From: Purpureocillium takamizusanense | Taxonomy: Eukaryota; Ascomycota; Sordariomycetes; Hypocreales; Ophiocordycipitaceae | Assembly: GCF_022605165.1 (NCBI RefSeq) | Contig: NC_063074.1 | Coordinates: 1,701,501-1,765,500, forward strand | Reading direction: 5' to 3' | DNA length: 64,000 nt | Part shown: piece after piece, positions 1 to 9,822 of the stretch | How the letters are laid out: each line of letters starts with the position of its first letter | Numbering within the stretch: position 1 is the first letter of the stretch | Translations under genes and position numbers: made by a program | Notes under the pieces: model-generated | What the model was told of the DNA's origin: nothing | Databases searched by the model: none | The model's input: only the letters and a program-made list of their open reading frames with translations

Positions 1-119
1 TGGTGTCTGGAGCCCATTTGTTTAGCGTTCAAAATCAAGGCTGTATATGCATTGGACGACCCTGTTCATGTCGAGTCGGCGGCGGCGGCGGCGATGCTTT
101 GGCATCGACACCTATCGGC

Positions 120-1662
120 TTATGTTTCTAAAACCTCTATGAGTGGTGCCATGACCCGATCCCACTCCTCGTCCCACCTGAGCGACCCTTCCTTGACAGC
201 CCCCTTCTTCAGATGCGCGAGTTCTGCCTCGCCTTCTGCGCTGAACAGGTGGCGCAGGATTTCCGTCAACTGCTCCGACGTCTCGAACCCGCACCCGTTT
301 TGCCCTTCCTTGACGAGCTCGCCGAAGCTCTCAAAGGCCGAGTACGCGGCCACGGGCAGCCCTGCGCCAAACATGTCAACGACCTTCATGGGCAGGTCGA
401 CCCCCGAGCTCGACTTGTGTAGGGAGATTCCAAGGTCAGCTGCGGAGAGCAGGGTGGCATAGTCGCGATTGGAGAGCCAGGCGGTCAGAATGCGCGTCCC
501 CGGCAGTCGCCCGCCCTCCTGCAATTCCTTGATACGCTCCAGGTACTTGGCCTTCTCCGGGCCCTTGCCGGTGATGATGGCGAGGATGGGCGCCGGAGGC
601 TCCACCGTGGAGCCGACGTCCGGATTGGCATAGGCGACGAGGGCGTCGAGGAGGATGCCGAAGTCTTCGTCCGGAGTCCAAGATGTGCTGCTGACAATGA
701 GACGCACGCTACCGTTTATGATATCCTTGGCTTGGGACTTTGTCTCTGGGAGATTTGATAGGAAGGCTGCGCGGGCTTTGGCAGACGGAATCGGCTGAAA
801 TATCTCAGCAGGGCGGTCGTGCAAGGTATAGACCGGGTTCTTGAGGTTGAAGCGACCTCCCTGGAGCTGACGGGTCATTGCGTCGGTCACGGCGAGGTTG
901 GCGTTGCCGAGGAAGCGGCCGAGCCCCATTTCATACCATCGGTAAATGGGGACAAGGGGTCCGCGGAATCTCTTTTGGCCAAGGATAGAGTAGCCGTAAT
1001 TGTGCCAGTCCACGACGATCTTGCTGCCTCGGACCAAAGAGACCAGGAGGGCTACGTGAAAGGTTGGGATAGATGGTGGGTTCTGAAGAAAGGGTCAACA
1101 CCAACACACAAAGATCAAAGTCGGACTCGTGCGCGTAGGTTATACCTGTATGATGATCCAGCGAGCTGGCGGCGTGGCATACATGAGGGTGTAGAAGAGG
1201 GTCCAGAACTGCTGAATGACTTTGACGGGCAGGTTGATGAAGAAGGGCAGGGTCCCCCAGGCGATCCACTCGGGAGTCGGCGCGAGGGCATACATGGCCA
1301 CGCGGGGGTTCCCAATGAGGTCGGGATGCCTCGCAGTCTCTATGTCTGCTGTCAGCGTCATGAACGTGATGACAGGCATCTATCCGCTGCTGCGCCCACC
1401 CACCTTTGTATCCCACAATGTCAACATGGCGCCCGTGCTTGGCCACGCTGATGGCGTGGTACTGCATGCGAGGGCTCCTGCCAATGTCGCCGAGCACGAG
1501 GACCTGGATGTGCTCGTCCTCGGGCCGCGAGGCTGGACGGTACCGCGTCGGGATCACGTCGAGGGCGCGGCGGCCCAACCAGGGGAGGAACGTCAAGACA
1601 TAGCGGAAGAGGATGACGGTAGCGGCGCCGGCGAGGACGGACGCCAGGAACGGCACAATCAT
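120..1662 (-). CDS. alg1: Chitobiosyldiphosphodolichol beta-mannosyltransferase (ALG1)
   Basis: This ER enzyme (GT33) transfers the first mannose from GDP-mannose to GlcNAc2-PP-dolichol on the cytosolic face during N-glycan precursor assembly. Three exons (1662-1404, 1345-1146, 1082-120) splice to 473 aa, close to the family's usual 450-480. Residues about 3-25 are a hydrophobic membrane anchor, followed by the Rossmann-like start [17 protein letters not shown]. Splicing at 1146/1082 rebuilds the family hallmark [12 protein letters not shown], followed by [10 protein letters not shown]. The C-terminal nucleotide-sugar half contains [20 protein letters not shown], the region corresponding to the GT-B donor-binding motif. 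The start is the first in-frame ATG before the anchor. Intron 1 ends in a tandem CAGCAG acceptor, so one alanine may be optional. The gene is divergent from the zinc transporter, 1.9 kb away. Identification is firm. Confidence 0.95.
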
Positions 1663-3523
1663 GGCTTGAGACCCCCCGGGCGGCGGCGGCGGGCGAGCGC
1701 GTGCCGTCCGCGTCGAGCTCGCGGGGGCGACGAGGCCGACTTAAGGTGAGCGAGGGAGAAGGCGGTTATGAGTGAGAGGAAGGCGTGCACGTGAGGCGTC
1801 CGCGTCGTTGGGCGTGGCTCCGTTGGCTTGCGAGGCGATGTGGCCTTCCAAGACGGGATGGAGATTCCGGTGGTGCGTCGTCGCCCGGGGCGCTAATCGC
1901 CCTCCCCCGGAATCCTGGGAAAATGCGGTTTCGACGGGCCCGGGGGGGGGGGGCCATGGACTTGGAGCGACGTAGCGGCAGCGGCAGCGGCAGCAGCAGG
2001 GGCCTCTGCGCTGCGGGGCGGCGCGCCGGCCGCCCGCTGGTGTCCGTGGAGCTGCCGACGCGGCCAGTTGCAGTTATCGGCTTCGTGTGCGCAACCAAGG
2101 TACGCCTCTGCAGTGCTCTGGTACGCGGTGCCTGTACTCCATAACTCAACGCTACCTTGACCGATTTATTTAGTGGGTGCTGTGTCAGCGGGGAGTACAG
2201 CACTGTAGTACTAGGTACCCGACCTGATCATCAGCACCACCTGGCAGGCTTCAGGAACCTGCTCGAAACACATCGTTTTGTTTCCTACAAATATACGTTC
2301 CAAGTTGAGATGACTACTACCGAATAGGCCGCAACCAATCCATTGCCACCGAGTCAGTAGGGCTAGCCGACAACTGCTTGCGAGAAACCAATTGCCTCCC
2401 CGCCGAGACCTTGCCTCGGGCTGTGCGCTGGAGCCAATCTGCTTCGGGACGGCGGTCGGTCGCCAAGCCATGGAAGCAGAGTGGTTGGGCGGGACGAAGC
2501 GCACCAGCCGGCGGTTATCCAGCACCTGGCGTGTTTCTCATTGATCCCGTCTGTTCCGGGGCGGGCTCTCCGGGCGGGAAAGTTGATGTGTCCTGCAGCA
2601 GGGGGTTGCAGCTTTGGGGGGGCTCCGGCAATTGGCTTGCGGTGCTCCAGAGAGGGGGTCGAGACAAACACCTTCAGTGGAGGCCCACTCCCCATTATGA
2701 TCGCGCGGCACACCTCTCAGTGAGACGGGACGCATAATAAACAATGCCATATGGCTGACACTTTGACTGACTTTGGAGGCCTCGACTCATTCGCGGGTTT
2801 GTCTGCTGCAATCCGCCGTCGCCGGTTCATTGCATCGCCTCCTCACACGCGGTGGACCTCGATGCGTTCCATCTTCCATGCTTGCTGCACTCCGCAGCTC
2901 ACTGCCCGCCTGCACACGCTAAGTACGTAAGGTTAGTAAGTTAGTAGTAGCGACTCCCCGCCCGCCTCACTGCGACCTTCCTGGGACAGCGGGCCGGGGT
3001 GCATGAAGCCAGTGAGGGTGCCCGAGTGCACCTGCATGGATCTGCTGAGATTGGCGCCTCACCTCCCAGTCAATTGCAGCCAGCCAGGCTCCGTTGCCAC
3101 CACGTGCACCCCAGCTGGCGCGCCTCCTTATCAAACCGCGCAGCCCGCTGGCAAAGAGGAGCGACAGACACACCGACGTCCCACGACCCAATTGATCATT
3201 GAGCGGCGTATCACCAAGAGAGCTGCACGTCCTCCGTCTCCCCAGACCCTTCTCCTCAGGCCTCCCTGCTCGTGCTCGGCCACACCCGCGTCCTGTGCTG
3301 CACCGCCCGGAAACAGATGACGTCGGCGTTGACCTGAGTGAGGTGAGCAATGCTGGGAAGCTCCGCCGCTGCTTCCCCCCCCTCCTCTCCTGTATCCGTA
3401 CTTTGTACTCACGCCCAGCCAGCCAGCGCCGCTTCTGCCTCAAACCTCCACCCTTTCTCGCGAGGACCCGCAGCGCCTGACGACGACCGCTCCATCCGCT
3501 TCCGGCACCGCCAGTGACGACGA

Positions 3524-3557
<34 letters not shown>

Positions 3558-3579
3558 AGAGTCCTGTGCTGTCGGAAGC
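1663..3579. promoter_or_regulatory. Divergent upstream region between ALG1 and the zinc transporter
   Basis: No coding segment with convincing composition was found. The stretch holds the 5' sides of two divergent genes. Seen directly are GTAC/TAG-rich short motifs near 2204-2219 and 2923-2950, a G-run near 1939-1953, a pyrimidine-rich stretch around 3370-3420 and a CCG/GAC trinucleotide run at about 3521-3558 just before the transporter start. No specific regulator site is claimed. Confidence 0.5.
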
Positions 3580-5350
3580 ATGGCCTCGCCGTATACCCTG
3601 CCGTCGTCTGCGCTCCCGCACGCGCACCAACACCACATCCACGGCCATTCCCACTCCCATTCGCACTCGCAGTCGTCGCTGACAGCCTGGCGCTCCTCCA
3701 TGTCGCGCGAGTCCCTTCCCGCGCACGTCGACGAGGACGCTCGCGACCACGACCACCGGGGCCACTCCCACTCCCGTCACCACTCGCACAACCGCGCCGG
3801 TTCGCACGCGTCCAACACGAGCGCCTCGCTGCTGAGGGACAAGGCTCCGCCGGCCGCGTTGGACACGCTCGCCGGGTGGACGCAAGAGACGACGGCCGGC
3901 GGCAAGAGCATCGTCACACCCGCCGCCCTCGACGTCCCGACCAAACCATACTCGCCGCCGACAAAGGACCACAAGCACCGCCACAGCCACCATGGCCACG
4001 CCGGCAATGGGCACAGCCCAGACTACCACGACCATCATCACGACCATCATCACGACCACGACGCTCATCACGGTCATGTACACGCGCACGCGCATTCGCA
4101 CTCGGACGAGAAAGCCGAGCGGTCACTCTTCACGCGGAAGATACTGCCGTATGCCGCGCGATTTCCCATTATCCACGCCATCCTCGTGGAAAAGGATTCG
4201 AGAAGGATTTTCTACTTTATGACGTGGGTATTCCAGGCCGCCTCGTGACACATGGATGATTGACCAGGTTGCTTTCAGGCTCAATTTCTGCTTCATGACG
4301 GTGCAGGCGTTCTATGGCTACGTGACCGACTCGCTAGGCCTCCTCAGCGACAGCATACACATGTTTTTCGACTGCGTGGCGCTCCTCGTTGGGCTGTTGG
4401 CGGCCGTCATGAGCAAGTGGCCCCCGAGCCAAAAATTCCCCTATGGCTTTGGCAAGATTGAGACGCTGAGTGGCTTCGCCAACGGCATCCTGCTGATGTG
4501 GGTCGCAGCGCAGTGAGCTTCTGATGTTGGGTTCCGACTGACTGACTTTGGCAGGCTCCTGAGCGTCGAGATTGCCTTTGAGGCGTTTGAGCGGCTGTGG
4601 GAAGGCACCAAGACGAAGCGGCTGGGTGAGCTGTTCATAGTCAGCAGCTTGGGGCTGGCGGTGAACTTGGTCGGCATGATGGCATTTGGACACCACCATC
4701 ATGGACATGACCACGGGCACTCGCATGGGCACTCGCACGACCACGATGACGGCCACAGCCATGACCACGATCACGATCACTCCCATGCACATGGCGACCA
4801 TGGCCACGGCCATAAGGGCTGCAGCTCGCACGGCAACGAGAACATGCACGGTATCTACTTGCACGTGCTGGCGGACACGCTCGGCAGCGTGTCGGTCATT
4901 GTGTCGACGATCCTGACGAGCGTGTGGGGGTGGTCAGGCTGGGACCCGTTGGCGTCTTGTCTGATCGCGGCTCTCATCTTTCTGTCGTCGAAGCCGCTGG
5001 TGGTGTCGTGCGCGAAGCGGCTGCTGCTGAGCGTGCCCGAGGACATTGAGTACACAATGCGCAACACGCTAGGGGGCATCCTGCAGCAGCGAGGGGTGGT
5101 CAGCTACACGGCTCCCAAGCTGTGGCTGGACGACCGGACGGGCAGCCGGTCCGGGGGTCGGCTGGTGGGCGTGGTACACGTTACCGTGGCACGCGGTGTG
5201 AGCCTGGACGAGGCCAGGGAGCGGGTGCGGGAGTACCTGCTGCGGGAGGGCATCGACGCGACGGTGCAGGTGGAGCGGGAGGGCGACCACGGCTGCTGGT
5301 GCGCGAGAGGACGGACGCCAGCGACGCCAGCGACACCGAAGCCGTTTTAG
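3580..5350 (+). CDS. CDF-family zinc transporter, Msc2/ZnT5-like, His-rich
   Basis: This is a predicted Zn2+/H+ exchanger that loads zinc into an early secretory compartment. Exons 3580-4223, 4279-4497 and 4555-5350 give 552 aa. The first ~200 residues are a soluble His/Ser/Asp-rich tail with repeated HSHSH and DHHH motifs. The cation-efflux core then begins, with HMFFD (H242/D246) and HVLAD (H391/D395) in the positions of the paired metal-site HxxxD motifs. Between TM IV and V lies a long His loop (about residues 334-386). SDSIHMFFDCVALLVGL and KFPYGFGKIETLSGFANG are typical of the Msc2/ZnT5/ZnT7 branch. Yeast Msc2 has extra N-terminal membrane helices that are absent here, so a ZnT7-like role is possible. 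The reading frame is open upstream of 3580 but has no ATG there, so 3580 is the start. Confidence 0.88.
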
Positions 5351-7926
5351 ACGAGGCGCCGAGGCCACGGAGGCGGCAGCGGCAGCGGCAGCATGAACTC
5401 GGGTCTGTCGTTGGCCCCGGTGCCGGGTGCCGGACCGGAGCGGCAGACTCACCAGTACCAGCACTAGCACCAGCACGGTATCGCATGGGTCTCTGGATCG
5501 AACCCCCGGCATGGGCACATTATTCATATGTTTTTGCGTAAATGGGCTTGTATATTCACAGAGAAAACATATGTACTGTAGAAGGAGGCGGAGGGTTCGA
5601 GGAACAAGAGGACGAGCATGGTTGCGGCGCTGGGCGGTGCTCGGTTCGGTCTGATATATTTTGCCCGCTGTACTTTGTACGCCAATCAATCAAACATGGT
5701 ACGAATTTTCGGTCCGACCACATGAGCCAGGAGTGCAAACGGCAGTTGCCGCGCCCTGGAAACAATGGCGATCATTCGACAGGAGTTTGAGGTTTTCTGT
5801 CGACTGGCCTGGATGGGAGGGCGGGGGGCGGTCTTTTTCACATGTCAAGGTCCCCGCGAAACGGGGCACGGGGCACAGGGCACAGGGCACGGGGGTTCCA
5901 TCCAATTCATGTGGGGAGGTGGAAGTTGACGCGGGGCGCCGCTGCACGGGGTAGTACAGTGCCCCGGTGTAGTAACTAGGTAGGTAGGTAGGTATCTGCC
6001 ATGGCATCAGCAAGAAAAACTGACGCTGGTTCCGTGGGCGATTTCTACGTCTTTGCGCAAAGGAAAAGGGGCGATGTGACGAAGGAGGGAGAAGATTGAA
6101 AAAGGAGGGAAAGGGGGGTGGTTCGGCCACTGTGCAAAAAAACGTCATGTTGCATCCATTCGTCCCATCCATCCTCCCCGATGCCGGGGGGGAGGGGGGC
6201 GCCTGGGGTCCTACAGGACGCGGGCTACGGCGCGTCGAGTCTGCGGGCGGCGACATGGCGGGGGGGGGGGGGGGGCTGCAACATGCCATTTGTTGATCCC
6301 GTGGGATTCATCCATGGCTTGATGAGAGCGCTGCTGCTGCTGCCGCTGCCGCCGCACGCGGGCAGGCTGAGGGGACAGTCCATCCAGTACTTTTCCCTCC
6401 CAGATAGGGAGGGAGGGAGTCGGGACGCCCATTGGACTCTTAGGTTCTGTTGGTAGTTACCTACCTCGTACCTGGGCCTGCCATAATGATCCGCCCGCCC
6501 GTCCGCCCGCCACCGGCCGACCGGGGAGCCGCGCCTGCCGTCCACGTCCACGTCCACCCCCGCCAGGCGGAGGGGGAGGCAGGGAAGAGAACACCCACGG
6601 GAGGCCACCACCTTCTGGACTGGAGGACAAATGGGTGGCTTTGGCTGCCCGGCTCGGAAGGGGGTTATGAGCAGTTCTCCGGGGATTTGGGGATAGTAGC
6701 TAGTAAGCCTTCAATTTCGGTGGATATTTGGCGGTGCGTGCGTGCGTGCGGGCGGGCACGGCGATGTCGAGGCAGGGCCGCCGAGGGTGGACGGAATGGC
6801 AGCCCCCCCACCAGCTGCTGGTGGTGAACGGCCGAGCCGAGGTTGACTGGCGCTGGGGGTGGGGGAGCCCGTCGCCGCAGCCTCGACTGGATGCATGGCT
6901 GGCCGAAGCCGAAGCAGTGGAAGGGTTTCCTTTCTTGCCTCTAAAGCTCGCTGCCCCTTTCGCTTGTCGGTGCATGCATGCTTCTAGAAACACTTTTTTT
7001 TTTTTTCACGAGGCAAGCAAAAAGAGCCGCATCTCGCAACTTGCTTCTCTCACACTCCCGCCATCTCTCTCGCGCGCGCGTCCCGCTCCTCTGTCGTCTC
7101 TCCCCTCTTCTTCTCGCCATACCGGTCCGCCAATTTGCGCACCTATTCCATTGCATTGGAGTGGCATAGCGTCTTCTCGACCTGCGCCGAAAGTCAGAAG
7201 AGCAGCAGCAGCAGCAGCAGCACAGCCCGGGACCGCCGTTGACCGAATCCGCCCCCACCGCCCATCGCCGTCGCCGCCGCCGCCGCCGCGCTGTGACGTA
7301 CATCGCCGGGTTGCGACGCCGCCTCCACCTCGTTCAGGCGTGACAGACAGACAGACAGACAGGTTTTACACACCCCCAACGCGACTTGGATCGGAAAACC
7401 TCTAGACGACGACATCCTGTTCTCTCTCGCTCTCGGGACACTGAAAGAATCGTCCGTCCTGCTTCTCGCAACCGCCCTTCGTCCCCCCCCCCTCGCGCCG
7501 CCGCCCGCTGGTTTGTTGCATTCCCCTCCCCCGAACCGAACCCGAACTCAAGTTGCGGGCCAACCTGCCTTGCTCCTGCCACCACCACCACACCACGCCA
7601 CACCACGCCACACGCGCGCGCGCACGCGCATACGACAGCTACCGCCACCACCACCACCACCACCACCGCCTCTGGTCGTCGCAACATCACCCAACCCACG
7701 AGGCCTCATCACCACTGCCCAAACGGGCCGCCGCTACTACCACAACCACCATCACCTGAACCAGACGAGGGGAGAGAGAAAAAAAAATCATTCTCCTCTC
7801 TTTTGCGCCCTTTCCCCCCCTTCCTCTCTCGACACCGCCGTCTCGCTCCTTCCTCTTGGCTCCCACCGGCCGCCGCCGCCGACGACTCACTCACACTCTT
7901 AGACACACATTCACCCCACGCACACC
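5351..7926. other. Intergenic region and long repeat-rich leader of the acylcarnitine carrier
   Basis: No gene is seen. The stretch contains a GTAG-type run near 5970-5993, a G-run at 6259-6271, a T-run near 6993-7005, and then a roughly 900-base pyrimidine-rich leader. The leader holds simple repeats: CAG at 7201-7221, CCG near 7270-7289, GACA x5 at 7342-7362 and CAC/ACC near 7645-7670. It probably includes the carrier's promoter and a long 5' UTR. Confidence 0.5.
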
Positions 7927-9023
7927 ATGTCCCCCTCGTCCTCGTCCTCGTCCTCCCCGGCCGAGGCCGCCGCCTCCCTCGTTGGCGACAAGCTCCCCGA
8001 CCGCGCGCAGGTCGAGGAGACCAAAAGGGCCGCCGCCTCGGGCCTCCTCTCGCAGCTGCGCGCCCTCGGCGCCGGCGGCTTCGGCGGCATTTGCGCCGTC
8101 GTCGTCGGCCACCCCTTTGACCTGGTCAAGGTCCGCCTGCAGACGGCCGAGCGCGGCGTCTACTCGTCCGCCGTCGACGTTGTCCGCAAGAGCATTGCCC
8201 GCGATGGCCTGCGCCGCGGCCTGTACGCGGGAGTCAGCGCCCCTCTGGTCGGCGTGACGCCCATGTGTGAGTCTTCTTCTTCCTGGACCCCCCCTCCTTC
8301 CTGCAAGCTACTCAAGACTGACACTTCTTTACCAAAACAATAGTTGCCGTTTCCTTCTGGGGCTACGACCTCGGCAAGCAAATCGTCTCGGCCTCCAGCC
8401 CCGTCGACCCCGTCGCCGGCCTGTCCATTGCGCAAATTTCCACGGCCGGCTTCCTCTCCGCCGTGCCCATGACGGCCATCACCGCCCCTTTTGAGCGCGT
8501 CAAGGTCATCCTCCAGGTCCAGGGCCAGAAGAAGCTCGCCCCAGGCGAGAAGCCAAAGTACAACGGCGGCCTCGACGTCGTCCGCCAGCTCTACCGCGAG
8601 GGCGGCCTGCGCAGCGTCTTCCGCGGCTCCGCCGCCACCCTCGCCCGCGACGGCCCCGGCTCCGCTGCCTACTTCGCCGCCTACGAGTACATCAAGCGCG
8701 CCATGAGCCCCCGCGACCCCGTCACGGGCAAGCCCACCGGCGAGCTCTCCCTCACCGCCGTCACCTGCGCCGGCGCCGCCGCGGGCGTCGCCATGTGGAT
8801 CCCCGTCTTCCCCGTCGACACCGTCAAGTCCCGCCTGCAGACCGCCGAGGGCCACGCCACCCTCGGCGGCGTTGTCCGCGAGCTCTACGCAAAGGGTGGC
8901 TACCGCGCCTTCTTCCCGGGCTTCGGACCCGCCCTCGCCCGCGCCGTCCCCGCCAACGCCGCCACCTTTCTCGGCGTCGAGCTGGCTCACCAGGCCATGA
9001 CCAAGGCCTTTGGCCCGGCGTAA
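7927..9023 (+). CDS. acuH: Mitochondrial carnitine/acylcarnitine carrier
   Basis: This inner-membrane carrier exchanges acylcarnitine for free carnitine, so acetyl and acyl units enter the matrix for oxidation during growth on acetate or fatty acids. Exons 7927-8266 and 8344-9023 give 339 aa. Three ~100-residue repeats each carry the carrier signature PxDxxK or a close variant: PFDLVK (~63), PFERVK (~162) and PVDTVK (~270). GGFGGICAVVVGHPFDLVKV and FAVSFWGYD are diagnostic of the Crc1/AcuH branch. The N-terminus is a Ser/Ala-rich leader, and the intron falls inside repeat 1. The ATG at 7927 is the first in frame and sits in a CACC context. The orthologue in Aspergillus is AcuH and in yeast Crc1. 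Confidence 0.93.
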
Positions 9024-9822
9024 AAGAGCCCTTCGCCCTTCGCCCGCCTCCTGCCCCAAAGCGAGAGACGAAGACCGACATACACACATGTACATACACA
9101 CAGACACACACAGAAAGAGGGGCGAGGGAGAGGTGGTGAGAACCAGAGAGGGGGAGAGAGAGAAAAGGAGGAGGGGAAGATACGCATCACGTCCTTGAAT
9201 AAACGTGTCTTGCTTGCCCCGTCACATAGCCCGGCGGGCGTCTTGGAATAGAGAGAAATATGGGACCGACATCATGGATCTTTTTTTTGGGCCAGAGTAG
9301 CGGAATACCCCATTTTCGCGCTCTCGGTCATGGGGGCGGCACATTGTGTGGTAGACATTGGCCTTGTGACTTATCTTGATGGGTACAACAAGAGGCTCGC
9401 ACATGCAGACGCGGGCAATCTTTACATGAGTATTGAATAGATTAGATTTGGACCCTTTACAGGCAGTCGCCGCCGCCGTCGGAGCCGTAAGAACTACACC
9501 AATCGCACGCTCCGTCAAGGTGAGAGGAGATAGTCGACCCGCTGGTATCCCCATCATATATGCCCTTGGAGAACGCCTCCCCCCTTTTCTGCGATACGCG
9601 CACGTTCCACGCATCACACATCTTCCCTTTCGCCACCGCCATGCTGTGCAAGATCAAATCCCGCCCGTAGCGCCGCTCATCAAAACGCAAACGGAACTCA
9701 CTGACAACGCTATAAACCAGGGTATTAAATCATTCGGACGAGACTTCCTTGGGCGCATAGCAAGAAGCCTAGCTAGGCATCAGAGACCAGCAGCCAAACA
9801 TGGAAAATCGATGCTTCAGACT
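9024..9822. other. Convergent intergenic region with 3' ends
   Basis: No gene is seen. An AC/AG-rich low-complexity tract runs from about 9078 to 9180. It is followed by an AATAAA at 9198-9203 on the plus strand, a plausible polyadenylation signal for the acylcarnitine carrier about 180 bases after its stop. The remainder would hold the 3' UTR of the minus-strand phosphatase-family gene. Confidence 0.45.

Noticed and set aside
3514..3579. Extension of the zinc-transporter frame upstream of its ATG
   Set aside because: The only earlier start codon is GTG, preceded by a CCG/GAC repeat; a nuclear fungal gene should start at the ATG at 3580.
5480..5570. Minus-strand GGTTCGATCC resembling a tRNA B box
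   Set aside because: The flanking bases do not form a T stem, and no matching acceptor or D arm was found.
8160..9107. 315-codon minus-strand open frame opposite the acylcarnitine carrier
   Set aside because: It is a Gly/Ala/Asp/Glu-rich shadow caused by GC-rich third positions of the carrier, with no recognisable domain.
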